Positions 8,896 through 16,000 of a DNA stretch of 64,000 nucleotides are shown piece after piece. The position numbers and the translations under genes are program-made. This DNA is from Streptomyces sp. SID13031. GTDB taxonomy: Bacteria > Actinomycetota > Actinomycetes > Propionibacteriales > Kribbellaceae. The notes under the pieces are model-generated. The model was not told the DNA's origin. It ran no database searches and worked only from the letters and a program-made list of their open reading frames with translations. Location: positions 186,001 to 250,000 of the forward strand of contig NZ_JAAGLV010000007.1 in assembly GCF_010548305.1 (NCBI RefSeq), in the 5' to 3' direction. Numbering within the stretch: the first letter of the stretch is position 1; every line of letters begins with the position of its first letter.

Positions 8896-10344
8896 ATGAC
8901 TACTGAGCGGATCGACCGGGCGAGCGTGGGGTTGCGGTCCGAGCGGGGACCGATCCTGCTCGCGGTGATGCTGAGTGTCGGGCTGGTGGCGATCGACGCG
9001 ACCATCCTGGCGACGGCGGTGCCTTCGGTGGTCGAGGATCTGGGTGGGTTCACCCAGTTCCCGTGGCTGTTCTCGATCTATCTGCTGGCCCAGGCCGTCT
9101 CCGTACCGATCTACGGCAAGCTCGCGGATCTGCGCGGCCGCAAACCGCTGATGCTGTTCGGGATCCTGCTCTTCGTGCTCGGCTCGGTCCTCTGCGGGTT
9201 CGCCTGGAGCATGCCGGCGCTGATCGCGTTCCGGCTGATCCAGGGGCTCGGCGCCGGCGCGATCCAGCCGATCGCGATGACGATCGTCGGTGACATCTAC
9301 TCGGTCGCCGAGCGCGCCAAGGTGCAGGGCTACATCGCGAGCGTCTGGGGGATCGCCTCGTTCGTCGGCCCGACCCTCGGCGGCATCTTCTCCGACTACA
9401 TCTCCTGGCGCTGGATCTTCTTCGTCAACGTGCCGCTCGGTCTCGCCGCCGGAGTGGTCTTCTACCGCCGCTTCAAAGAGAACGTCGTCCAGACCACCCG
9501 CCACCAGATCGACTACGCCGGCACCATCCTGCTCGCGGTCGGCGGCTCGCTGCTGCTGCTCGGCCTGCTCGAAGGCGGCGTGATGTGGTCCTGGGACTCC
9601 GTCACCAGCATCGCGATCCTCGCCGTCGCCGTCCTGCTGCTGGCCGTCTTCGGGTTCGTCGAGCGCCGCGCGGCCGAGCCGATCCTGCCGTTGTGGGTGC
9701 TCAACCACCGCGTGCTGAACTCCGCCAACGCATCGGCCCTGCTGGTCGGCGTACTGATGATCGGCCTGTCGACCTACGTACCGCTCTACGCGCAGGGCGT
9801 GCTCGGAACGTCCGCTCTGGTGGCCGGCTTCGCGCTCGCGGCGATGACGCTGGGCTGGCCGATCGCGGCGTCGCTCGCGGGCCGGATCTACCTGAGGCTC
9901 GGCTTCCGCACGACGATGGTGATCGGCTCGGTCTTCGTGGTGATCGGCGCCGGCCTGCTGCTCACGGTCAAGCCGACGAGCTCGGTCGGCTACCTCGCCT
10001 TCGCCTGCTTCGTGATCGGCATCGGCCTCGGCTTCTCCGCGTCTCCCGCCGTCGTGGCCGCGCAGTCGTCGGTCGACTGGAAGAGCCGTGGCGTGGTGAC
10101 CGGCGCCAACATGTTCGCCCGCTCGGTCGGCAGCGCGGTCGGCGTCGCCATCTTCGGCGCGGTCGCCAACGCGATGGTCGCCAGCCGCCTCGGCAACAGC
10201 CACGAGGACCTGGGGAACCTCCCCGGCGAGGTCCTCGCCCCCGCCATCCACGACGTGTACTACGGCGCCGCAGCGGCCGCGGTACTCCTCGTCGTCGCAG
10301 TGATGTTCATGCCCAACCGCGTCACGGAGATGCCCCGGGGTTAA
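8896..10344 (+). CDS. MFS drug transporter, DHA2 (EmrB/QacA) family
   Basis: A 482-aa polytopic protein. The first helix carries AIDATILATAVPSVVEDLGG, the DHA2 family hallmark (motif D1), followed by GKLADLRGRKPLM (motif A, loop 2-3), FRLIQGLGAGAIQP (motif B) and a motif-C-like segment SFVGPTLGGIFSDYISWRWIFFVNVP. Fourteen hydrophobic segments can be counted roughly. It is a predicted proton-driven exporter of drugs or metabolites in the cytoplasmic membrane. It is divergent from the NACHT gene with a 114-nt gap. Its stop codon shares the palindrome TTAA (10341-10344) with the stop of the convergent LuxR gene. No dedicated regulator is adjacent, although the LuxR gene is next. Confidence 0.92.
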   Translation: MTTERIDRASVGLRSERGPILLAVMLSVGLVAIDATILATAVPSVVEDLGGFTQFPWLFSIYLLAQAVSVPIYGKLADLRGRKPLMLFGILLFVLGSVLCGFAWSMPALIAFRLIQGLGAGAIQPIAMTIVGDIYSVAERAKVQGYIASVWGIASFVGPTLGGIFSDYISWRWIFFVNVPLGLAAGVVFYRRFKENVVQTTRHQIDYAGTILLAVGGSLLLLGLLEGGVMWSWDSVTSIAILAVAVLLLAVFGFVERRAAEPILPLWVLNHRVLNSANASALLVGVLMIGLSTYVPLYAQGVLGTSALVAGFALAAMTLGWPIAASLAGRIYLRLGFRTTMVIGSVFVVIGAGLLLTVKPTSSVGYLAFACFVIGIGLGFSASPAVVAAQSSVDWKSRGVVTGANMFARSVGSAVGVAIFGAVANAMVASRLGNSHEDLGNLPGEVLAPAIHDVYYGAAAAAVLLVVAVMFMPNRVTEMPRG

Positions 10345-11360
10345 CTCGTCAGGGCGAGCAACTGGTCGCGGCCGGTGACGCCGGTCTTGCGGTACGTCGA
10401 GCGCAGGTGGTCGTTCACGGTGAGGACGGACAAGTCGAGCCTGCGGGCGATCTGCTTGGCCGCAAGACCGTCGGCGACGAGGTCCAGCACCTCGGACTCG
10501 CGCACGGACAGCCCGGACCAGGCCGCGAACGCCGGTAGCACCTGCCGGACGCTGGCCGGCTGGATGACGACAGTGACCTCCACCGGCCCCGCTAGAGACC
10601 GGGTACCGCTGATCACCAACCAGTGACCGTCGTTGGTGCGTACCCGACACAGTGGGCTCGGTCGGCCGGCGCGAGCGGCTTGAGCCACCTCGTGCACCAC
10701 CCTGCTCACGTCGTCGAAGTTCAAGCCGTCAGACCTGAGATACCCCAGCCAGGTCCTGGCTTCAGGGCTCACTGAGAGAAACTCGCCGTCTCGGCCGACC
10801 AGGACAATCCCGGCCGCACCAGGCACCGGCTCTCCTCCGGTACGGCGTACCTGGTGCCGGCGAACCGCAGTACAGAGTGGCTTGGCCAGCTCGGTCGCCA
10901 CCTCGGCATCGGCGTCGGTGAACGGGTGCCGTCGCTCGTCGCGGAACAAGGACAGTGCACCCCAGTACCGGCCGCCGTCGACCAGGACGAGCCGGAGCTC
11001 GGACATGAACCCCTGCGGGCGGAGTATCTCGTGCAGTCGCGGGCTGTGCGGCTCCGGAGCCGCCCGGAAGGCGAGCACGCCGACGTGACCGGGCCGCCGG
11101 AACAACTCGGTGTAGCGGTTGAAGTCCTGCTCGACCGTCTCGTTCAGGATCAGCCGCCGGGTCGCGACCTGCAGGCCGTTCTCGGCGTACATCGCGCAAC
11201 GCAGCTGGGTGATCGGGTCGACGGCGAACAGGTAGTAGCCATCGAACCCGACCGCGCTGTTCACCGACCGCATCACCTCTTCGGCGAACGGGAGTCCCGG
11301 CAGCGCCGCAGGCACGGTCTCTGCGATCAGTTGCCGGGCAGCGCGAACGGTAGCCCCCAT
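10341..11360 (-). CDS. LuxR-type transcriptional regulator with N-terminal sensor region
   Basis: A 339-aa protein. The last ~60 residues form a LuxR/FixJ helix-turn-helix (LSVRESEVLDLVADGLAAKQ, then DLSVLTVNDHLRSTYRKTGV). Residues ~1-180 resemble a GAF-like sensor domain (FDGYYLFAVDPITQ, then WGALSLFRDERRHPF), and the middle part (LVGRDGEFLSVSPEARTWL) looks PAS-like. ATG 11360 is preferred because sensor similarity begins there; the frame is open to 11453 but the extra residues look non-coding. It is transcribed divergently from the secreted propeller gene 95 nt away. The ligand is unknown. Confidence 0.85.
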   Translation of the reverse strand: MGATVRAARQLIAETVPAALPGLPFAEEVMRSVNSAVGFDGYYLFAVDPITQLRCAMYAENGLQVATRRLILNETVEQDFNRYTELFRRPGHVGVLAFRAAPEPHSPRLHEILRPQGFMSELRLVLVDGGRYWGALSLFRDERRHPFTDADAEVATELAKPLCTAVRRHQVRRTGGEPVPGAAGIVLVGRDGEFLSVSPEARTWLGYLRSDGLNFDDVSRVVHEVAQAARAGRPSPLCRVRTNDGHWLVISGTRSLAGPVEVTVVIQPASVRQVLPAFAAWSGLSVRESEVLDLVADGLAAKQIARRLDLSVLTVNDHLRSTYRKTGVTGRDQLLALTS

Positions 11361-11455
11361 CTGGCCATCGTGACACCCAGACGGCATCCCGAGAAGTAGG
11401 GAGTGTGGGCAAGGCCTGCTGGCGCTGACACTTCGAGGAGTCGAAGGGGGCACTC

Positions 11456-12397
11456 ATGAACACCAGACTGACCCGACGTGAAGTCGGGCGACTGACACTG
11501 ATTCCGCTGGCAGCATTCGCGGGGCTGTCCGTGCCATCAGTGGCACAGGCGACAGCACCCGGCAGGAACGGCCGGCTCGTCTATGCGGCGGAGACCAGCG
11601 CCGGTCTCCAGCTCTTCACCGTCCGCCCGGACGGCAGCGGAGTACGGCAACTCACCCGGGTCGACGGGGACGCCGCTCATCCGGACTGGTCGCGCGACGG
11701 CCACCGGCTGGTCTTCGAGTTCGGCGGCGAAACCCACGCGGGCGTCTTCCTGATCAACCGCGACGGGTCCGGTCTGCGGGATCTGACGCCGATCGGGTTC
11801 CAGGGCAATCCGGCGTTCACCGCCGATGGCCGGCACGTCGTGTTCGACTCCGAATCGGGCAACGTCGAGATCATCCGGACCGACGGCACCGGCCGGCGAA
11901 CGCTGACGCACAATCCGTTCCCGGGGGTCGGGTACGACACCGACGCCAATGTCTCACCGGACGGCCGGTTCATCAGTTTCGTCCGGATCAGGGTGCCCGA
12001 GAAGGAACAGGCGTTGTTCTCGATACGGGTCGACGGGAGCCGGCTGCGCCAACTGACGCCGTACTCGCTGGATGTCGGGATCAAGCACGACTGGGCGCCG
12101 GATGGCTCCCGGATCGCGATCATCGCCAACGCCGATCGCCAGCCGGCCGGGACCTCGGCGAACGTGGCGACCATCCGGCCGGACGGCTCGGGGCTGCGGA
12201 TGCTCACCAACCACCGCGGCGGCGAGATCAACGCGCTCACCGGCTCGTACTCACCGGACGGCTGCTGGATCGCCTACCGGCTCGAGGACCACGGCAAGTT
12301 CTCGCTGATGAAGCTACCCGCCAACGGTCACGGCCACCCGAAGCGCATCCTCTCGCTGCCAGTCGCACCGCGGTTCATCGACTGGGGCGTGGGCTAG
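11456..12397 (+). CDS. Secreted TolB-like beta-propeller (PD40/WD40-like repeat) protein
   Basis: A 313-aa protein with a Tat-like leader (TRREVGRLTLIPLAAFAG, probable cleavage after AQA near residue 32) followed by PD40-type blades marked by recurring RPDGSGVRQLT, NRDGSGLRDLT, RTDGTGRRTLT, RVDGSRLRQLT and RPDGSGLRMLT at roughly 43-residue spacing. It is a predicted extracytoplasmic five- to six-bladed propeller, probably for protein or ligand binding; no catalytic site is visible. AAGGGGG precedes the ATG at good spacing. Its TAG stop and the TAG of the convergent proline dehydrogenase share CTAG (12394-12397). Confidence 0.85.
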   Translation: MNTRLTRREVGRLTLIPLAAFAGLSVPSVAQATAPGRNGRLVYAAETSAGLQLFTVRPDGSGVRQLTRVDGDAAHPDWSRDGHRLVFEFGGETHAGVFLINRDGSGLRDLTPIGFQGNPAFTADGRHVVFDSESGNVEIIRTDGTGRRTLTHNPFPGVGYDTDANVSPDGRFISFVRIRVPEKEQALFSIRVDGSRLRQLTPYSLDVGIKHDWAPDGSRIAIIANADRQPAGTSANVATIRPDGSGLRMLTNHRGGEINALTGSYSPDGCWIAYRLEDHGKFSLMKLPANGHGHPKRILSLPVAPRFIDWGVG

Positions 12398-13269
12398 GCA
12401 CCGCGGGACTCTGCCACCCGGCGGAGCCAGTAGCGGAACCAGGATGGGCCGTAGGGGATGTAGACGCGGGTGGGGATGTCCCGGGTGCGCAGGTCGTCCA
12501 GTACGTCGGGGCGGACGCCTAGTAGGTGCTCGACAGGGGTAGGGCCGACTGAGAGCAGTACTGCCTCGCGTAGGCGGCCGTCGTGGGTGGCGAGGGACCA
12601 CCTGCCGCCACTGGCCGCCAACTGGTGAGCCAGGCGGAGGTACGCGATGTCTGTGGGCTCGCCGTACGGGTGAGCGCCGACTGGTTCGACGTACGCACCC
12701 TTGACGAGCCGGACCTGTACGCCGGCCGCGGTCAGCGCATCGATGTCGCCAGGGGAGCGGTGGAGGTTCGCCTGGACGGTGGCGCCGATGCGATCCGCGA
12801 GACCGCGACTCGCGACCTCCAGGACGCACTGCCGGATGCTGTCGGTCCGGGCGGTGTCCTCGGCGCCGATCTGGAGCAGTCTGCCGGGCGGGAGTGCCGC
12901 GGCGATCCTGGCGACTAGGTCGGCGGCACCGGCGGGATCGACGTCCAGTGCGAGATGCGAGAGGTCCAGCGACAACCAGACGTCGGCGGGCGGCTCCGGG
13001 AGGAGGTCGGCCAGCTCTAAGTACTCGTCGACTACCCGGGCGGCGTCTGCGGGGTCAGTGGACATCTCACCGAACAGGTCGACGCTGATGCCGTGGCCCT
13101 TGGCGACCTGGGCCGCTGCCACCTGCAGCGCCTCGTCGCGGGTCCGGCCGGCGACATACCGGGAGGCTGCCCGCCAGGCGTTCTCCTCCCCGCCGGGGAG
13201 CCCCTTCACCAGTTGCTCGAGTCGCTCGTTGGTCGCCAGCTTGAACAGAACCGCCCGATCCGCACGCAT
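12394..13269 (-). CDS. Proline dehydrogenase, monofunctional
   Basis: A 291-aa TIM-barrel flavoenzyme. The characteristic PRODH motifs are present: VRLVKGAYVEP near residue 182, LATHD near 228, a LLGVRPD segment and VYIPYGPSWFRYWLRRVAE at the C-terminus. It oxidises proline to pyrroline-5-carboxylate and passes electrons to the membrane quinone pool. At ~290 aa it is the short actinobacterial form without the P5C dehydrogenase domain; no P5C dehydrogenase gene is nearby. It starts 24 nt downstream of the true end of the broken P450 gene and on the same strand, so it may be co-transcribed. Confidence 0.9.
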   Translation of the reverse strand: MRADRAVLFKLATNERLEQLVKGLPGGEENAWRAASRYVAGRTRDEALQVAAAQVAKGHGISVDLFGEMSTDPADAARVVDEYLELADLLPEPPADVWLSLDLSHLALDVDPAGAADLVARIAAALPPGRLLQIGAEDTARTDSIRQCVLEVASRGLADRIGATVQANLHRSPGDIDALTAAGVQVRLVKGAYVEPVGAHPYGEPTDIAYLRLAHQLAASGGRWSLATHDGRLREAVLLSVGPTPVEHLLGVRPDVLDDLRTRDIPTRVYIPYGPSWFRYWLRRVAESRGA

Positions 13270-13293
13270 ACCCGCCAGTCTGCCAGCGGCTCG

Positions 13294-14582
13294 TCATCGG
13301 ATGGTGGTCGGCGCGTGGTGTGCGGGGAGGCCGACGCGAACCGGGAGGTGGATGGGCCCGCGGATGGTGCGCGAGTTGCGTCGGCGGGTCGGGCCGGCGC
13401 GCCGCAGCGTTGGCATGCATTCCGCGAGTGTCTGCAGAGCGATGGTGGCTTCGAGTTGGGCGAGTGGCTGGCCGACGCAGTAGTGGATGCCGCTGGAGAA
13501 GGCGAGGTGGTCGGCGGTGTGTGTTTGCGGGTGATATCGAACCGGTCCGGATCGGCGTACACCTGCGGGTCGCGGTTGGCCGCGCCGATCAGCGTCACCA
13601 CGAACTCCCCCTCCCGGACTGGCTTGCCCGCCAGTTCGAGCGACTGCAGCGCGAATCGGCCGGTGCGTTGGACGGGCGGATCGAACCGTAGGGTCTCCTC
13701 GACGGCCTTGGGCGCCATGGTTGCCGGATCGGCGCGGAGCGCATCCCATTGATCGGGGTGGTCGAGCAGGGCGTTGACCGCGTTGCCGATCAGGTTGACG
13801 GTCGTCTCGAAGCCTGCGACCAGCAGCAGTACGCACATCGGCACCATCTCCGCGGGTTGCACCTGGTCGCCTTCCGCGGCGACCAGACGGGAGACGATGT
13901 CGTCGGCGGGTTCGCGCCTCCGCAGCGCGAACAGGTCGGTGAACAGCGCGCTCAACTCGGCGTCGGCCTTCTGCAGCCGGGCTGCGTGGGACAGCGACTG
14001 GACCCCGTCGAGCGCGCCGCCGATGACGCCGCCGTACCGGGCGAAGTTCTCCGCATCCGGGTCCGGGATGCCGAGCAGGTTGGTGATGACCGCGATCGGC
14101 AGCGGCGCGGCCAGCGCGCTGACGAGATCGAAGCTCCCGGCCGCGGCGGCGCGGTCCAGCAGTTGGCTGACCGTGGCTTCGATCCGCGGCCGGTATCCGG
14201 CCATCTGTTTCGGGCTGAACGCCGGTTGGGCGAGCCGGCGCAGCCGGGTGTGATCAGGCGGGTTCAGGTCGAGGAACGACAGGTCGAGGTCGTCGGAGGG
14301 CGTTTCGCCGATCGGGTTGCCGGCCGGGCGGACGCCGAAGCGCCGGTCGCGGAGTACCTGGTCGCAGACGGGATGGCTGGTGGTCACCCAGTTGCCCAAT
14401 CGGGTGCGGGTCACTGTGCCGTCGCGACGCAGCCGCTCGTAGATGCGGTACGGGTTGTCGCGGCCGGGCCGCAACTGCAGCAGCGCCATCGGATCATCCA
14501 GGGCGTAGCCCGCCCACAGAGTGTTGATGCGTTGTCGGTAAAGGCCCGAGGCGAACGACAGAGTCTGGCCGAGTTGAGGCAT
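13294..14582 (-). pseudogene. Cytochrome P450 interrupted by a 2-bp frameshift in a GT/AC repeat
   Basis: From ATG 14582 (strong CGAGGAGGA site 7 nt upstream) the frame encodes a P450 with LLLVAGFETTVNLIGNAV (I-helix) and the ExxR in VEETLRFDPP, then DRFDITRKHT. There the frame is lost, and the haem-binding part HLAFSSGIHYCVGQPLAQLEA continues in another frame to the stop at 13294. The break coincides with a (GT)4 run at 13517-13524; removing one GT unit restores a 428-aa P450 reading RKHTADHLAFSSG across the joint, with normal family spacing. As written, translation would run on to 13206, inside the proline dehydrogenase gene, and lack the haem cysteine. This is either a real (possibly reversible) slippage mutation or a sequencing error. 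Confidence 0.88.
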
Positions 14583-14630
14583 TTGCGGTCCTCCTCGCGA
14601 GACGGGATCAACCTGGGGGTCCACCCAGAA

Positions 14631-14661
14631 CAGCAGCCCGGCGCCAGCCGCCGGGCTGCTG
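14631..14661 (-). terminator. Stem-loop after the small secreted protein gene
   Basis: An 11-bp perfect stem (CAGCAGCCCGG at 14631-14641 with its complement at 14651-14661) and a 9-nt loop. It sits 19 nt past the stop of the 81-aa gene and before the P450 start. Only a weak T-run follows on the minus strand, so this is a plausible actinobacterial terminator rather than a proven one. Confidence 0.5.
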
Positions 14662-14679
14662 CCGACGTGTGAAGCGTTG

Positions 14680-14925
14680 CTAGAGGTACAGCCCGTTGCC
14701 GACCGAGCTGACCTTCACGTTTGCATTCGCGTTGGAGATGTCCGAGACCTGCGAGTTGGCCAGGACGCCGAGGACGTTGCTGCCGGCGGCAACGTGAGCG
14801 TTGTTGAGGGAGCCGTCGATGATTCCAGCGTTGGCCACGGTCGGAGCGGACAGCGCCGCGGCGGCGAACGCTCCCAGCGCTGCTGTCGCCAGTCCGACGG
14901 TGATGCGGCGGGTCAGGTTCTTCAT
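14680..14925 (-). CDS. Small secreted protein (81 aa), function unknown
   Basis: The ATG at 14925 follows CTGGAGGACCACCCC, a strong ribosome site. The protein has a clear Sec signal peptide (MKNLTRRITVGLATAALGAF, hydrophobic to about residue 27, cleavage likely after VANA near 34). The ~47-residue mature part is rich in Asn, Val, Ser, Ala and Gly, has no cysteine, and ends in VGNGLYL. Polar/aliphatic alternation such as NVLGVLANSQVSDISNANAN resembles short surface or amyloid-forming peptides of sporulating actinobacteria in style, but I do not recognise a chaplin or rodlin signature. It is isolated, with its own terminator-like hairpin. Confidence 0.75.
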   Translation of the reverse strand: MKNLTRRITVGLATAALGAFAAAALSAPTVANAGIIDGSLNNAHVAAGSNVLGVLANSQVSDISNANANVKVSSVGNGLYL

Positions 14926-15042
14926 GGGGTGGTCCTCCAGGGATTCGTTATGAACAGAGCGCGTCTGCCCGAAGGCGGCCGAACCAGACGCACAGACCGT
15001 AGTCAATCGATTACGAAGGCACAAACACGGTCTCGTCCCGAG

Positions 15043-15243
15043 GTGGCATCGTTGACAGCCCCGTTGACCGCCCGTGGCTGGCTCGACGGCGACCGGCTCA
15101 CGCCGGCCGGAGCGGCCGCGCACGCGGTACTGACCGAGAAGGTGCAGGCGCAGCGGCGGCGGGTGACGAACGGGATCGTCGACGCGGAGTACCTGCAGAC
15201 GGTCGACGTACTCCGCCGGATGGCCGCGAATCTCGGCCGCCGG
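15043..15243 (+). pseudogene. Remnant of a MarR-family regulator gene (3' end only)
   Basis: About 66 codons in one frame read like the end of a MarR-type winged-helix protein: LTARGWLDGDRLTPAG (wing and following turn), then VTNGIVDAEYLQTVDVLRRM and AANLGRR, the usual closing dimerisation helix. No start codon with a ribosome site and no DNA-binding helices precede it; the frame upstream belongs to unrelated sequence. The frame reads on past the family end into the inverted repeat. I infer a 5'-deleted relic left by a deletion or insertion. Confidence 0.55.
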
Positions 15244-15251
15244 ACGCAAAT

Positions 15252-15298
15252 GACTCCGTTGTGTGACCACCCAGGCGCGGTGGTCACACAACGGAGTC
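15252..15298. repeat. 20-bp perfect inverted repeat, 7-nt loop
   Basis: Arm 15252-15271 (GACTCCGTTGTGTGACCACC) and its exact complement at 15279-15298 flank the loop CAGGCGC. It is much longer than needed for an operator and lacks a T-run on either side. It begins 8 nt after the MarR remnant. It may be a processed-RNA hairpin, a recombination relic, or the 5' end of the structured RNA that follows. Confidence 0.85.
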
Positions 15299-15385
15299 GG
15301 CCACCTCGGAGTGCGGCTCCTGGTGAGGTGTCAGGAGCCACTTGCCCCGCCCGGCCCGAGGTGTCGGCCAGGAGGTGGATTGGAA

Positions 15386-15588
15386 CGGCTGGGCGGCGGC
15401 GATACAGGGACTCAACCGCCAGCCCAGCCGGGCTGTTGGGCGGTGCGGTCCGGAGCTGAGGACGCCCCGGACCGCACCTCTGGTTTTGTCCGGAGCTGAG
15501 GAGTGCCCCGGACCTTCGATTGCTGCTTCCTGGACGTGAGGAGACCCCAGGAGCAGCTCCGGGTCTGAGGAGGACCCGGAAGCTTTTT
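15386..15588 (+). ncRNA. Candidate small RNA: tandem hairpins with TGAGGA loops and a terminator
   Basis: Four consecutive hairpins have different stem sequences but near-identical loops. Hairpin 1: 12-bp stem 15442-15453/15467-15478, loop contains CTGAGGAC. Hairpin 2: 6-bp stem 15488-15493/15508-15513, CTGAGGAG. Hairpin 3: 11-bp stem with one bulge, 15522-15533/15547-15557, GTGAGGAG. Hairpin 4: 11-bp stem with one bulge, 15555-15565/15573-15584, whose 7-nt loop is TGAGGAG; it is followed by TTTTT, an intrinsic terminator. A 14-bp stem (15386-15399/15416-15430) precedes them. TTGGAA at 15380, 17 bp, then TACAGG at 15403 is a weak promoter candidate. Conserved loops on changing stems suggest a repeated protein- or RNA-binding site. 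Not matched to any RNA family I know; transcription is unproven. Confidence 0.45.
15555..15588 (+). terminator. Intrinsic terminator closing the hairpin array
   Basis: The stem AGCTCCGGGTC/GACCCGGAAGCT (one bulged T) has loop TGAGGAG and is followed directly by TTTTT at 15584-15588. The T-run lies on the plus strand, which fixes the likely transcription direction of the upstream array. It also lies 7 nt beyond the end of the convergent 63-aa gene. Confidence 0.7.
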
Positions 15589-15594
15589 GAAGAG

Positions 15595-15786
15595 TTAAAT
15601 ATCCGCTTCCTGCTGCGGGCCGAGCAGGTCGTTGGTGACCCGGAGGCCGGCGAACCGGCGCCGCATCGCCTGCTCGTACCGCGCTGCCAGCGGGGCTTCC
15701 GCGACGTACTGCGCGATCACATGCTCGCCGAACCAGACCCGAACTCGGCGCCGGTGCTGCCTCGACGTCATTTCCGCAACAGTCAC
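15595..15786 (-). CDS. Small basic protein (63 aa), function unknown
   Basis: GTG 15786 follows GGGGTGAGCAAGCA at good spacing. The product MTVAEMTSRQHRRRVRVWFG... has a basic N-terminal third (RQHRRRVRVW), a middle EHVIAQYVAEAPLAARYEQA and RRRFAGLRVTND, and an acidic end. It shows normal coding character for this genome, no signal peptide and no membrane segment. Similar short proteins sit next to TPR-type regulators in actinobacteria as far as I recall, but I cannot name a family. It is divergent from the TPR regulator gene and shares its 214-nt promoter region. Confidence 0.6.
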   Translation of the reverse strand: MTVAEMTSRQHRRRVRVWFGEHVIAQYVAEAPLAARYEQAMRRRFAGLRVTNDLLGPQQEADI

Positions 15787-15817
15787 TGCTTGCTCACCCC
15801 GTAACTCTCAGCCCTTG

Positions 15818-15840
15818 CAACCAGTTGGACTTACTGGTTG
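15818..15840. promoter_or_regulatory. 8-bp inverted repeat in a divergent promoter region
   Basis: CAACCAGT (15818-15825), 7-nt spacer, ACTGGTTG (15833-15840): a perfect dyad with the geometry of a dimeric regulator site. It lies 32 nt upstream of the GTG of the 63-aa gene, on that gene's side of the shared region. Confidence 0.45.
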
Positions 15841-15870
15841 TCATGGCAGTAATGGTGCACAGACCGACCG

Positions 15871-15942
15871 TGACCGCTCTAGGACCTGGAGAGGACCTTT
15901 GCCGGACCTCTCCCGGACCTCTGGCGGACATCTTGAGGACTG
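15871..15942 (+). repeat. Six to seven direct repeats with exact 11-bp phasing upstream of the TPR regulator
   Basis: GGAC begins at 15882, 15893, 15904, 15915, 15926 and 15937, always 11 bp apart. The first four units are GGACCT plus five variable bases, the fifth is GGACAT, the sixth GGACTG; TGACC at 15871 is a degenerate seventh unit in register. One repeat per helical turn puts every GGACCT on the same DNA face. The array ends 58 nt before the ATG of the TPR regulator, so it is probably a multi-site operator or bend of that promoter. Confidence 0.7.
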
Positions 15943-16000
15943 CACCTTGTCGTGGGGCATCAGTCGAGACAACGTCTACCTGACGTGAACGGGAGGAACG

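Larger units (their letters stand above)
14926..15594. other. Gene-free region with a regulator remnant and many hairpins
   Basis: These 669 nt contain no intact gene. From left to right they hold the promoter region of the small secreted protein gene (14926-15042), the 3' remnant of a MarR-type gene (15043-15243), a 20-bp perfect inverted repeat (15252-15298), an 8-bp hairpin with a GTGAGG loop (15315-15339), and the hairpin array ending in an intrinsic terminator (15386-15588). The separate entries give details. Confidence 0.7.

Noticed and set aside
8782-10650. A ~620-codon minus-strand extension of the NACHT frame
   Set aside because: It is antisense to the MFS gene over its whole coding length, has extreme Arg/Asp/Gln-rich composition and no family signature; it is a GC-rich shadow frame.
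14677-15459. A 260-codon plus-strand open frame through the gene-free region
   Set aside because: Only the middle ~66 codons resemble a protein (MarR end); the 5' part is antisense to the small secreted gene and the 3' part runs through hairpins.
15240-15600. CRISPR array or transposon ends
   Set aside because: The hairpins are not equal repeats separated by spacers; stems differ and only loops are shared. No transposase or target-site duplication is visible.
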